The notes: generated by a model from the sequence alone, not told the origin. Positions 10,937 through 23,846 are shown, counted from the first letter of the stretch. The stretch is 64,000 nucleotides of DNA from Adineta ricciae (GCA_905250025.1 CAJNOJ010000015.1:744001-808000); one strand, 5' to 3'. Program-made: numbers and translations.

Positions 10937-13595
10937 CTAAAACATTGTTTATACTGACAATTATAGAAAAAGAAAGAAAGGCGATGGTTTATTAATTAGA
11001 CGAATATGAGTCAAAGGTTAGACGAACACAATATATGCCAGACCTTTGTGCTGTGACAAGTTTCAAGGTTTTGATAAGGAAAAAGATTAAAAAATGTTTT
11101 CTCAATCAATATCCTAAGGCAATTATCCATGTCAGCATTAATACATTCGTATCAAATGATGATCCGTTGACATATATATATATATATAATTTCATTGAAA
11201 ACTCTCGTCCTAATCTTATTTTAGCAAATGTGTTGTGCTTTATATTTTATGTAACAGCCTAATCATCCGTTCGTTTTCTCGACAATTGACATTCCTATGG
11301 AAATTCTGACTTTTTCGATTTGCTATGCAAAGAGCAATCATAACTTATTCTTCTCTTGAGAAGGAAAGATGATTTAATAGGATCTACTTTATCTATAATT
11401 CTTCATATCTAAATTATGGTGATTTATCTTAGCAGGCAAGAAAAGCGATTCTATTTCGAAAGTTTTCATGGGAATAAGGGTGTATACATATACATATTTA
11501 TCGAAAAACGAATAAATTCGTTAGGCAAATCTCAGGACACTTTCTAGAAGACTGAACTTCTCTTTAAATATATCATATTATCTACTTGATTAAAAACAAC
11601 AAAGAATTGCTCTTCTTTTCCGCTGCACATTGCTCGAAACGCGAGAGCATTTCTAAACGACATCTTTCCGATCAAACCGAGTGTAAATTTCATTTTCTAC
11701 TAATGGACCTATGTGCATCTATATATAATTTGATCATCGTACATTTATCTAATAGGTCTTCCTTAATCTCATTCGCTTGAAGTTACATTTCTCAAATTAA
11801 AATAAGATACTAATCAGTAAATCATATGTCAAAACGAACGGAAAAAAGCATCAAGGTAGGAGGATTGAAATAAAGTCGCCATATGCTCGCTAATGAAATA
11901 GGTTTATACAGACTTGACTCTTGAAAAACAACAAACGTACAGCTTCAGTTGTTGTTGTTTCATTTGTGTGTAAACATCGTTGATCTAATGTGGAACTGAT
12001 GTTAATAGTAATAGTTTCACAAGCACTTGTGACTTGTCTGTCAACGACGATAGACTAATAGATATATCTCTTTATGTATTGAGGAGTGGAGCGAAGCAAA
12101 GCAAGAGATCGTAACTATCAGGCAAAGCGAAGCAGAACACGAAGAAGAGAAAGATAGCGTGTGAGAGAAAAAGAAAAATAAGGAGCAATGTCTTCCGGAG
12201 AGAAAGAGAGAGAGAGAAGAGGGAGAAAATGTAGATCGCGAAAACGGAAATTGTCAACGACAATGTTCAACTTATCAAAAATCAAATTAATACAAAAACT
12301 GCATAACGTGTTCGCGCTCAAAGGCCTTGCTCGACATTATCCAAATTTCTGTACAACACAAAAGATTATTCTCCCAAAACATTCTTCTCCGTCCGCCCCG
12401 AGTTTTCATCAATCCGTAAATGATAAAATGTCTGTGACAAGAAGATAAGCAGAATGAAATAGATATTAGTGGAAGAAAAGCTAATCGTTTTTGTAATCTA
12501 TGGTATGATATTGTTTACGAGAGGCGTTTTCCCTCCCCCCTACACAAGAACGAAGAAATTGTCAAAACACATCAGAATTCAATTATCAAATTCAACACTT
12601 GCTTTTATGATTATTTGTCGACAGTTGATTTGATAATTCAAAACTTTTCCGCGATGACGCTTGTTCGAGTTCTCATTCGGAATGATAATCACGAGCAATC
12701 CCCTTCAATGTACCTTCTGGCTCATTTGAATATAAACTTCATTTGCTCGATTCTCTCTATACAGAACCATAATCAATCGATAAACCTATTTTGGGCGTCA
12801 TTCGCAATCTTTTAGGCAAATGTCGTCAAAGAAAGTTTAAAGCTTATAATTATCCCGATTAGAAAACAGGAAATAATATCATAACAAATGTCAAACTGAA
12901 CCGATATTGTTTTGTCAGATAGTCCATGATTAAAAACATGATTGTCGTTTCAGTTTCAGTCATAAAACGAGAGGTTGTAATTTGGCAGAGAAAGTAGGAA
13001 TTAGTTTTACTTCGCAGACAATACCAGAGTTTTAAAAAGACGTTTCCTGATTATTGTCGCAGAAAATCGCTGATTGAACATAAAGAAAACATATTGCCGA
13101 ATGAAGACGAACCGAACGTTCTTTTCCTCCAGTCCGGATAAACTCACCAAGCCACTTCCTATAGATCAACGACCATGATAGTAAATTATCAAAGACAAAT
13201 GTTTTATCTCAAGAGAAATGAATCCGTCGATGATTTGTTAACAGACCTAGTCAACTGTCATCGCTTTCAATCTAGCTAGTTTATATTTCTTCATCTCATA
13301 GTCAAGGTTAATTATCTATCGACATCGATTATGGAACTTTTATTAATGCAACTAAAAAAATCACGACAAATATGTGTATACAGATGAGTACATTTAGGTT
13401 ATTACTTGGATAATAAACATACGCTATATAGAGAACACCAAAAAAAAAACGAGCAAAAAGCTGGATTGTAATATACACAATGAGAACAAAAAAAAATACT
13501 TTGCTGCCCCGATGTGGATCGAGCAACATCTGACAAAACACGGTTTATTTCTTTATAGATTCTCATGTCAGATAATAACATACGTTTGACATTCT
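10937..13595. other. Long intergenic region without a supported gene
   Basis: Lies upstream of the GPCR and downstream of the PPxY membrane protein, both minus strand. Contains a short (TA)n stretch near 11169-11188 and a GA-rich stretch at about 12130-12230. Small open frames here have no family resemblance or consistent splicing, and several run through the GA repeat. Confidence 0.55.
12130..12232 (+). repeat. GA/GAAA-rich simple-sequence tract
   Basis: Interrupted purine-rich stretch with a (GA)n core near 12203-12213. It lies 1.2 kb upstream of the minus-strand GPCR start. Confidence 0.6.
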
Positions 13596-14877
13596 TTATA
13601 CTCCAGTGTAAAGTTTTTCGTATGGCGGCGGGGGATGTTCAATATGGAAATGATGATTTTGTTGCGGTGGTGCACTTGGCTGCGGTAACATTGGTCGACT
13701 CTCAGATGACCATGGTTGCTGTTGTTGATAAGGATTATATTGTGGTTGGTAACCTCCAGGCCCTGTATGAACATAGATCGGTTGAGGTACTTGAATTGTT
13801 GTTGTACCTAAATTTGGAATTGATATCGACAATTAAGGCATATGTTTTCACAAACCTTGATTCCGTTTTCGATTTTTATTGTTACAACAACATTTTGCAC
13901 AAATAACAACTGTTGTAATTAGGCAGCAAACAGTGCATAGAGAGACAATCACGATCACTGCAATGGCCACCTAGAAGAAGAAAAAGAAGTGCTTAGTTGG
14001 GTACTGATCACGTGTTCGTCTTACCTTCTTTGCCATTCCCAGAATTTCTTCACCACTAAAACAAAGCGAAAACTAGTGATGATCTCAATGGAATTTCGGA
14101 TAGGATGAAAATTGGCGAAGCATAATGGAATAAATCATCTTCAAGAGAGACGAACCAAAGTATGTTATGAGGAGGAAAGTCATTCACAGCAAAATGTATG
14201 AATAGCATAATCATTCACCGAAAAAATTAGTAAATATGTTATTTCGAAAACAAGATTTAGATCGCACACTACATTTTTTCGTATTCGCCATTCTCACTAC
14301 AAAAGAATAATTGATGATAACGATGAAGAAGAAGAACTACTTTAAACTATTCAGTAAGATTGACTAAAGAACTAACCTTTCCGTGTTTTGTACGGCTTTG
14401 GCAACGTTTATAACAAAACCAGCTGTTTGTATGGCTCTAGAAAAACAATTTCATTGAATAGGAGCATCCATGGATTCGAAGGAGATCATTTACTCTATTA
14501 TCTGACGTCGTTGACGTTTTTGCACTTTCGGTTGGTTAGTATTCGATTCAAGACGAGTTACTCTATACAAAAAAAATGACATTGTGTACTATTTACGCTC
14601 AGGCTTGCCGTTTTTTTTCCATACCTAATTAATGTTCGTTCAGTTGTTGTTTGCCATGATTGATCGAGTGAATCATTGGTAATCAAATTGGTCAATTCGT
14701 GTTCATTGACAGGTACAGCTAAACAAGAAAGAGACAAATAACATAAACAAGACAACTAAGCATATTCGATTTACTCAGAATTGATTGTTGAACATTATCA
14801 ATATTTTTCTCGATTTGTGCATTAGCGACAAGGATCAACAGGAAACTAATTGTCACTTTTGTCCAGTCTCTTCCCAT
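13596..14877 (-). CDS. Small type I membrane protein with PPxY tail
   Basis: Seven short exons, first about 14877-14775 and last 13807-13596, join in frame to 212 codons. The N-terminus is a signal peptide (VTISFLLILVANA). A short luminal region with no Cys pattern follows. One membrane segment (VAIAVIVIVSLCTVCCLITTVVI) ends in a Cys cluster (CAKCCC), a likely palmitoylation site. The tail is Pro/Gln/Tyr-rich and ends HPPPPYEKLYTGV. PPPPY is a WW-domain ligand of the kind that recruits Nedd4-family ubiquitin ligases or other WW proteins. The plan resembles Shisa/CYYR1-type adaptors, but without their N-terminal Cys signature, so homology is not claimed. Probable role: WW-protein recruitment at the plasma membrane or endosomes (inference). 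Confidence 0.7.
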
Positions 14878-16173
14878 TTTGAGCACAATGAATTCTAATC
14901 ACTTTCGTTCAATTCGTAACCTTTCTTTTATACACACTACAAACAGTAAGTGAGTAAGTTTGAGGTCATTCTGTTTATATCATCATCACCGATGAATCAT
15001 TGTTAGGCTTTGCAACAACCAATCGATCAAATTTTACCAAAACAAAAGATGGCACTGGTTGAGTGTTCGTGGCGTAGCGCTGCGCATGCGTGTGTTCTAT
15101 TCAATTCGCTCATGTTATTATAACTAAAAGTTTAGAGCATGAAATAATCGAATATGTCTGCTGGTCGCCACAAACTTTGACTTTGTCAGAATTTGGTGTT
15201 CTCAGCTATATTTATTTCCTATTCGACTATATGGCTTTCAATGTAGCAGCACGTTGATGTCAATATTAATGATATTTGATTTTTTTTCTTTTGATCGAAT
15301 GAGTGAATGAGTAATTCGAAGACGTCTTTGTGACTTCCGAGTAAATCCCATGACTTTGTCATGTGTCCTTCCAATGTCAGTATGTACTGGAATTGAGTTG
15401 TATTTGACAGATCAACTATAAAAACGATCTTCTATTACCTTTCATTATCTAATGAATATTTAGGAGAATTAATGGTATATGTATCAGTGTGGGCAAGAGA
15501 GAAGATTACGATTATTAGATAAGATTCGATGACACGAAGTCTGATCGTCGTTGAAGTTGAAACAATTGTTAATAGTATAAGGATTCGTTGCATTGTCTCG
15601 GAAAACTTTAATTAATTAGCACCTATTCTCTTCGAATTCATCTGATAATCGTTTTCGTGCATGTGGACGAATCCAATGTTGAACAGCCATTCGTATGATC
15701 GATCATTTAAACATGATGTATCTAACTGTCATGTAAATACATCTGACAATCCCATAAATTGATGGCATTTTAGAGAAAAAAGAGACTTATTTGGCCTTCT
15801 GTTCTACTATGCAATCACTTTTGATCGATTGATCAATTCCAATCCTTGATTTTGAATTACGATTGTACTTGCCGTGAATAGTTATACAAAATATATGTTA
15901 ATAATTGCACACGCGTTCTCATGTGCATTCTGACAAGGCAAGAACCTCATTTGTCGCCCCTATTTTGCCGCTCTATCATTCATTTATCAGCGATATCTCT
16001 TTGTCATCAGTGGTTCTTTGCGCTCTCTCTCTCTCGCCCAGAGATCATATCTTTATCTGACACGATAGTAAATCTAATCAACCTTGATACTACACATATC
16101 AACATAAGAAAAATTTGACATTCCGTTTATTTCATGACGTAGATGTATGAAGTGACAAAAAACGACGCGATAA
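14878..16173. other. Intergenic region
   Basis: Upstream of the PPxY membrane protein. No coding feature or clear repeat beyond a short CT run near 16023-16034. Confidence 0.55.
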
Positions 16174-16407
16174 TTATTTAATTGTTTTCAAATCATCGAA
16201 CTCTTGTTTGCCTTGGTCGTGAGATCGAGAGAGCTTTTGATGTACGTATTCCATCATCTGTTCGATGCCAGAGGAAAATGTACTTGAACGTCGTTTATAA
16301 CCCTCCTGAGAACAGTGCTGCCGATTCGTTGCGTATACTGATGATGATCGTTGGCATTTTGTTTGTTTGGAAAGTCGACGTTCGTTGTCAAATCCTGTTT
16401 GAGACAT
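16174..16407 (-). CDS. Small hypothetical protein, 77 aa
   Basis: Single open frame beginning MSQTGFDNERRLSKQ and ending FDDLKTIK. It is hydrophilic, with Ser/Arg-rich possible phosphosites (KRRSSTFSSG) and a C-terminal amphipathic helix (IEQMMEYVHQKL). There is no signal peptide or membrane segment. The ATG is preceded by a pyrimidine-rich stretch. A plus-strand frame overlaps it, but the minus frame looks more protein-like. Not recognised. It could be the terminal exon of a longer gene. Confidence 0.4.
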   Translation of the reverse strand: MSQTGFDNERRLSKQTKCQRSSSVYATNRQHCSQEGYKRRSSTFSSGIEQMMEYVHQKLSRSHDQGKQEFDDLKTIK

Positions 16408-16878
16408 TGTGACAAAGACGTGTGTTATGTCAAGTTTGGAAAACACGGAGTTAAAAAAAAGAAACAAAACGATTAGTTTTGGTGAAGAAGATACAACTCG
16501 CTCACTGAGAATGGCTCTTCTCTTTTCAAAGTCGACTGAGAAAAAAAGAAGATAAAGCTTTTCTTCTTTTTTTCTATCAACTAAGCCTGGATTTTACGGA
16601 TAAATAGAGAGCAAGGGTGTTCATGGACTTAAATAGAGCTATTTTAGTATCAGCTTGACTTGTTAATTAATTTAACTGTCGTGCGTATAAAGAACGACCG
16701 ACATGCATTCAACGTTTAGTTAATTTCATTTTTGTAGTAAAGATTTTCGATATGCTCGTTTGGTAATTTATCACCTTCTTCTTCTTTTTTGTTTCTTACT
16801 CAAGAACAAAAACACAAAAGGAAAGATACACAATAGGAAAAGAAAATCGAGAATAAATTTTTTATCTTTTGCTTCTGA
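16408..16878. other. Intergenic spacer
   Basis: AT-rich 3' region of the 205-aa gene and 5' region of the 77-aa gene. Nothing else is seen. Confidence 0.5.
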
Positions 16879-18101
16879 CTACTGAACTTCTTGAAAGGAA
16901 GGTGATGCGTTAGCTTTATTTAATTGAAAGAGCCATTTGATTATTCGTGCATTACGTTCAATCACAGATAATGACGTTGATGGAACAACTGTTCTTCGGA
17001 TATTTGATGGACTATTCGTGCTATCCAATGTCGTTTGATCGGAAAGTGATAATAAACTTACACTTTCGAACGCACCACAATCAGTAGGAGAAGAATTTGG
17101 AGGTGTGGATGATCGTAGTGGAACATTTAGTGAATCGAGTCGGAACTGGTCATGTTCAAACGGAGTGTCTTGGTACGGAGATCGACGAGATTTTCTAATA
17201 TGAAGAAGATGATTAGGATTTTGTTTTGCACAATCGTTTCAACGTACGTTAATCGAAGTGAAGGAGTAAACTGTTGTTGTTGTTGTGGTTGTTGTTGATC
17301 AGTTGAGGTTTTGTTATTCAGAAGTGTCTGTCGATTCTGTAAAACTTCTTGACTTTTGACGAAAAATGCTTTCGATTCATCTAGCAATTCCGTCGCTGAT
17401 CGATGTGAACACTGTTCTACGAAGAAAACAAAGAGTCAAAATATGATATTCAATCATCATATATCAATTACACTCTGTTGATTTCATTTAAACGACTTTC
17501 TCTCAACAAGTGTTCAATGATTTATGTGTTAGACAAGATTGGTTGACATTTACTAGACATGATCATAATGATAGCATAAAGATTTAGTCTGCTCAATTTT
17601 TGTTCACACTGACGTGAATTAAATGACATTTTATTACGTCATCCGTCTATGTGAAGACGAGTGTTAGGATAAATCGTTGATTTAACCGATAATCAGTCGC
17701 ATGAAACACTCTCCTTCGTCTTTTTTCAGTGACGTTGACGAATGAATCGAAGATAAATAAAATAGCCGATCATTTAGCTACGATGAGCACGACGAGTTGA
17801 TAAACATATCTGCTTCATTAACATTTCTCATGTAAACATCAACGACCTAATCATTCTCGTGTGCAAAGTCTCTGTCTCTTCATCATCGTCGATGTGCAGT
17901 GAACACGTCAGAAGTCGATGGATATGAGTGATATCAATGACAATAAGTTACGAATGATTAAGACTTACTCGATGAAGAAGCTGCAGCAGTTAAGCGAATT
18001 CGTTCTAATTTCATATAGAAATCATCGATTTTCATCTTATGACTGTTGTCTATCAGTCGAGATCGTTGTCTGTCAATGTAGTGATGCTGGTGTTGTTGCA
18101 T
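16879..18101 (-). CDS. Uncharacterised 205-aa protein with helical ends
   Basis: Three exons (18101-17969, 17416-17248, 17194-16879) keep one frame across both GT-AG introns, which argues for a real gene. The N-terminal part has a helix with DDFYMKLERIRLTAA. The middle is polar and low complexity (Gln run, SSTPPNSSP). The C-terminus carries an amphipathic, Trp-containing helix ERNARIIKWLFQLNKA. Two helices joined by a disordered linker suggest an adaptor or transcriptional or centrosomal cofactor, but no family is recognised. The first intron is 552 bp, long for this window. Confidence 0.62.
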
Positions 18102-21100
18102 CCTCTTCTTGTTCTTCTTTGTATATGTATATGTGTATGTTCAATTGTTCGTCGCTTGTACTTACTACGACTACTCCCTTAGTTCACCGACGACGTTTGG
18201 AGTAATGAGAAAAGTGACTACGAACGGGCAAAGAGAAAAGAGTAGATGAAGAGAGAGAGAGAGAGAGAGTAGAACAGCAAGACACAAGAAGAGAGAGGGA
18301 AAAGAAAGTTTGTGTTCAACCCTAAGAAAAAGAGGAGAAAACGAGAATGAAGAAATAGCCGATTGTATGTCTACCTTGAATTCATGAATATATACATAAG
18401 AAAGTAAGAAAAGATAGCCTTCATCGTAGCTTTTCATAGTAACGATAAAAAGAAGTAGTAAGATAAGAATTGTCTCCAACTTTTCTTCGTGTTGCATCAT
18501 GTTTTATTCATATTGTTCAATTCGTGAGACATGTAACAGCTCTAGTTCAATCTATACACACATCCATCCATCTGTTTCATATATTTATATGTGATTGACC
18601 ATTGATCAATTTTATACGACACATGTGTAACGAACAGTTGTAAGCTAGTGAATAGAATTTAGCAACAACTTATGGGCGTACGTTTTACTATTTCAAATAT
18701 GAAGATTTCGTTTTGCTCTTTCCCACCCCCGAGATGTTAAGTATTAATTCTTGAGCATGAAACAATCAATCATGATTGAAGATCAGAGAAAGAAAATGAT
18801 TAGCATATTGAAAACTACTAGTTTGAATCCATTTTTGGCCTTTTAAAATGAAAATATCCAGTTGCTCAAATGGCTATTTAATTGTATAATGAGAAGAAAA
18901 AGTCCAATAAATATCGTACAGATGTTCTATGTCATCATTTTGTACAAGCAGTTGCTCCTATCAAGTGATCGGTCGATATGAATTGCCTATTGTATGTATA
19001 CAGAGACAGAGAAAAGGAAGACTTTGACAGCTTTCTATTCAAATGGTAAAATGACCGACTAGATGACATATTCTTGACTAGCACTTTACAGCGAACAAAA
19101 AAAAAGTGAAAAAAAGATTTGATAACTTTCAAGTAGACTTTTAATATGTCAGTTACTATTATACAAACGAGAGAGAAAATGAATATGAGCTTTTGTAAGC
19201 AATTTAGTTGTACACATTGCTCACACGTATTCAATTACTTCTTCATCTTCTTGAATACGATTGATTAAGATAACATATTCGTTAATTGAACAAAACACAC
19301 ATACCATGTACAAAATATTCTAATTGAACAAATGTAAGAGAGCATCACATTTACATCTGTTAGCTTATAGTTGTGCTATGATGGTAAAAAAACGAAGAAA
19401 ATGTCAAGTCATATACTTTGAGCGATACGATGGTACAAAGGTCGAATGCCTCTGTTTGTTATTCGAAGAATGTTCAAGAGTTAGAAAACTCGACATATGC
19501 TTGTGACCCCGTTGTAAATAGTTATAGTAAATTATGGCTCATTAAAAATGAATCAACCTTTAACAATGCGAATTAATCGAAAACATTCAAATAACCGTAC
19601 ACATAGACTGACACTTTCGTTCAACAGCTGGAAGACGGATGAACGAAAAAAAAAGAACTAAATCATTCAACTGTGTAAATTATTCTCCTACGAATCGATC
19701 TCGATGTATCGTCATTTTTCTCTTTACAAACGATGCGACCAGTGAGATTTGTTTGATTGTTATCAGTATATTTTGTAGTATCGAATATCAATTTACATGT
19801 TCAATCTGATGTGCTCGTCGAAGGACGTTGTATCAAAGAGCAGCAAGTTTCGAGTGTTTATTTGTTTTATGTCAAAGATCAATTGTCTTGAATTGTTTTC
19901 GTTCGAAATCAACTCTAGTGATATTGATAAAAATAACAATCTTTCCATAATTATCATACAAGTATTTACTCAGGTCAGACATAATTGTCTTGGAGCAATG
20001 TGGAGGATTGACGAAAACTGGAAGTTCACATCATGGGTTTCTTTTGAAGATATTTATAATAATGCTTACGGGTAATTTACTTATATTACACCATATCTAA
20101 GTCTTTCGACGTCATCAACAAACTCCTATAAAGTCGAGATTTGTTTTCTGTGACAGACGGCGGAACAAGTGCAAAGATGATCCATCACTTTACCCTTGTA
20201 TCCGTGCACTGCACGTTCGCAAACAACTTCAGTAATTAAAGTACCAGCATTTCATACAAATTACGACAGAAGTCCCGTCGGGAAAAGGTAGAACTTGTAT
20301 ACACGTGTATTTTCCGGTAGTTAAGCTGTTCATTTTATATGGGAAGATTAAAATAGATTGAAATTTTGTTTTCCTGTGAAATTCTAATGAGCACAGTCAT
20401 TTTGACATTGATGTTTTTGCGTCTGCATGAAGCATCTCTCACCTATCCGACCTATCAAGCAGATTTTATCTCTTATTTTTTTCTAACTATATTTAACCGA
20501 CCTTAAACAACCTCATATCGACTGAATGTCCGACAAGCGAACGATTATTAACTACGATAGAAAGATAGACTGGTTTCAAGAAGAAAACTATTTCATATTT
20601 GTCGTATCAGTATACTTTTACATGGGGTCGTATATCAGGAAGAAACGTTTTCAACAAGTTTAATATTGACATGATCACACGCACATGATCTAAAGTACAC
20701 TAAAGATTGCATTACTCTTTCTTTTCTTTCTAAAAAATTAAGTTATAATAGGACATTAAGTTATCTCAATTTTAGAGATTGTCGTTTCACCATCAACGGC
20801 ATCGTTGGGTGTATATGTCTGAACTTGTAACGGTAGGTTACAGAATATCATGGGAAAAAAAAGAAAAAATAGAGTTTTTTTCTTCTTTTTCTTCTTCTTG
20901 TTCTGTTTCCATTTCCTATCTACTCAATCTTCAAACAACAACATTAAAACTGTTAATATTCTCATAGTGAGAGTCTCTCTCGTGACAAGGAAATAAGAAG
21001 GAATAGATAAAGAGACCTATGGGATGTTAGGAGAGAGAGAAAAGTTACTGATAACAGACAAAGATTAAAAGCTTCTGAACGAGTAAATGAGAAAATTAAT

Positions 21101-21198
21101 CTGTATGAAAAACATTCACAGGTGATTAGACCCTATGAATAAAACGACGCTATGTAGCCAGGATTTACGTTGTTGTTTAATGTTTAATTCTAGATGAT
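18102..21198. other. Divergent intergenic region upstream of the Kv3-type channel
   Basis: About 3.1 kb between a minus-strand orphan and the plus-strand K+ channel. Holds a (GA)n run at 18248-18270 and a shorter GA run near 21030-21045. No convincing exon on either strand. It probably includes 5' UTR or regulatory DNA: an acceptor-like TTCTAG ends at 21193, five bases before the channel ATG. Confidence 0.5.
18248..18270 (+). repeat. (GA)n microsatellite
   Basis: About eleven GA units, 150 bp upstream of the start codon of the minus-strand 205-aa gene. Confidence 0.85.
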
Positions 21199-22841
21199 AT
21201 GCGTTCGACAAAAACAGTGAAATTTGTCGATCCAACACCGAATGACTCGCGTGTGGTTCTCAATGTCGGCGGAATGAGATTTGAGACTCAACGTGCAACA
21301 CTTAAGAAACTACCGGCTACACGTCTCTCCAAATTAACTCCACAATTATCGTATTATGATCCTGTTTTAAATGAATACTTCTTCGACAGAAATCCGGGCG
21401 TATTCTCTCAAATATTGAACTACTATCGTACAGGACAACTACATTATCCAACCAATGTCTGTGGACCGTTGTTCGAAGATGAATTGTCGTATTGGGGAAT
21501 CCAACGTGAAGAAGTTGAACCGTGCTGTTGGTAAGTAGAGAGTTCAAATATATATTTGTAGAGAACTTGACGGGTTGTTTCCAGGATGACCTATACGAAA
21601 CATCGATCGACGCAAGAAACGCTTCAGACTCTTGATTCACTGGAATTAGATACTGTTCGATCAACATCTGACGATATTTTAAGAAAATTCGGTTGGGAAG
21701 ATGATCTTCATTTACTCACATCGGGTAAATTGAAAACTCATCAACGTATAAGATCAATCATTTGGCAAATTTTCGAAGAACCACGCTCTTCGAAAGCATC
21801 AAAAGTAGATAGAAAACTCCGTAATCTCGACAACCACCGAATACATTCCACTCTTTACAGGTCATTGCATTAGTTTCGATATTTTTTATACTTTTGTCCA
21901 TCACAACGTTCGTTATTCGCACAATGACAATTTTTGAAATAATTGATTACGATTTTGTTGATGTTTATGTCGCGAATAATAGAACTGAACTAGCATTAAT
22001 TCATCACATTGATCGAGCTGATAATATAGCTGGCTTTAACACTGTTGAATGGATTTGTAAGTCATTTCCTAAGGAGAAATCACCAATAAACTTTTTTTTT
22101 CTTTCGTCCTTCAGGTAACTCTTGGTTTATATTCGAAATTACCCTACGATTTATTGTCGCTCCTTCAAAAAAAGCTTTCCTTTTCTCCATACTTAATTGG
22201 ATAGGTAACAGTATATCCAAATTTTTGCATTTCATCTTGATCAACTATGGTTTCGAATAGATTTTCTGGGTACATTCTTGTTTTTCCTTACTTATGTTCT
22301 ATACGATGTTTATCGATACGATGGTCACTATGCATCATTGGATTTACTTTCTACAATACGTGTTGCACGTATGTTCAAGTTAATCAACATGCATCCACGT
22401 TTAAGAGTCATCACCACAGCCATCACATACTCATCCTCGCTATTGAGTTTAACGATATATTTTTGTATATTGTCAATTCTGATTGCTGGTGCAACATTGT
22501 ATTACGTCGAACGCCTAAGTAATCCAAGTGAAAGTCAATTGATCTCAGTTATTGATGGTATATGGTTGGCATTGACAACAATAACTACGATTGGCTATGG
22601 AGATACAGTCCCTAAATCACTCTTCGGTATGATATTCGGTGCGATAACAACGATTATCGGTGTCTTAATTATTGATTTACCAATGCCAATTATAAATGAA
22701 ATCTTTGATAATTTCAATCGACATTTATTAGCGCGGCAGCAATTACCCAAACAACGGAGGCGAACTACTCCGGCAGCTATTCCACACAAAATTCAACCGT
22801 TGATGCCGTCGAACAGGCATAGACATCACCATCAACAGTAA
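21199..22841 (+). CDS. KCNC: Voltage-gated K+ channel alpha subunit, Kv3/Shaw type
   Basis: Five exons (21199-21530, 21585-21804, 21861-22056, 22115-22204, 22261-22841) give 472 codons. The T1/BTB tetramerisation domain starts [13 protein letters not shown] and contains the Kv3-typical VEPCCWMTYTKHR with its zinc-binding Cys pair. S1 to S6 follow. S4 is short in charge ([20 protein letters not shown]: two Arg and one Lys before the turn). The pore helix and filter are [10 protein letters not shown]. The S6 gate reads LPMPI, where most Kv channels have PVP. The Shaw/KCNC assignment rests on the CCW motif. The protein ends soon after S6 with a His-rich tail and has no long N-terminal inactivation peptide. 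It should form tetrameric delayed-rectifier-type channels in excitable membranes; gating may be altered by the sparse S4. Confidence 0.93.
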
Positions 22842-23581
22842 ATGTAATAAGTCGATTTCATTGTTTTTGTTTTAACTAAATAAACATCTACCGATTCTTT
22901 CAAATCTTCTCGTTCAACAGAGAAGAATGTAAACATTTTTGACATTCAATGCATGAATAACTGATTTTCTGCTTGATGTCAATGAGATTATCTTCGCTGT
23001 TCATTTACAGTAGGCTTCGTCATCATCGAAATCTGTCAGGAGAAGTTAAGTATTCTCCAACGAGAAATTTTTCGATCTTTCTTCGTTGCAAATCTGTCAC
23101 AGTAAATCAAGAAAACATGCTCGAAAGCTTTCTGGTACAATATGCATTCCATCTTCTTGTTTGATTTCACACGGGTATGAACACGATATGACGTACATTC
23201 CCAATGTTTATGAAAATCCTCCAGAAACATGACTATAATACCTCTTAAACTGTTTGTTGTTTGCTTAAGGAAAATAAGTTTTTGTGTATAACTTTTCCAC
23301 AGCGAAATATGCATCGAGTATGTGGGTATTTAGTTAAGTAGAATTAACAGCTGAGTGTTGAATGCCGTTAAGAACAGGCGAACGGAGGTTTGAACAAGGA
23401 ATTTTGTGTGTAAATCAATTGAAAACTTCAATATCTTGTTTCATCTGTTTGTTTATTACTTTTCTAAGATCTTCTTGATGTTAAGTAGGCAATAATTAGA
23501 AAAAAATAAAAAACAAACAACAAATCGCCATTGTTTTGTTGACGTCGGCATAAACAATTACGGTTTTTTTCTTCTCGACGA
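22842..23581. other. Convergent intergenic region, includes Kv poly(A) signal
   Basis: AATAAA at 22879-22884 is close after the channel stop. The rest is the 3' flank of RPS28; no gene is seen. Confidence 0.5.
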
Positions 23582-23846
23582 TTACCGAAGTCGACGAGCT
23601 TCACGTTCAGACTCAAGAAGCACGAGCACATCATCAACACGTCTAAATCAGATCAATCATTCAACCGAAAGAAGCCAAAGCCAGTTCAACTTACACTGGA
23701 CCCTTGACGTTACGAATAATTGATCGTTTTGATGTCGAGGTATCAATAATTTCAACTCGAACTTGTGTACATTGTCCCTGACTTCCAGTACGGCCAAGAA
23801 TCTTCACAACACGAGCCATAACACCGCCAGTAGTATTTTTTTCCAT
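23582..23846 (-). CDS. RPS28: 40S ribosomal protein S28 (eS28)
   Basis: Two exons (23846-23695, 23642-23582) encode 70 residues, against 69 in human. The core is essentially identical to the family: [18 protein letters not shown], then [12 protein letters not shown], then [15 protein letters not shown] at the C-terminus. The intron splits a Val codon in the conserved KGPV|R stretch. The first ten residues differ from the vertebrate form, as is common. eS28 is a component of the small ribosomal subunit near the mRNA exit region. The ATG is preceded at five bases by GATAG, which could be a splice or trans-splice acceptor. Confidence 0.97.

Noticed and set aside
16182-16412. Plus-strand frame overlapping the 77-aa minus gene
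   Set aside because: Antisense shadow; the minus frame has the more protein-like, Ser/Arg-rich sequence and a better start context.
19797-20075. Plus-strand frame of 92 codons upstream of the Kv channel
   Set aside because: No recognisable domain, no partner exons, AT-rich composition like the surrounding intergenic DNA.
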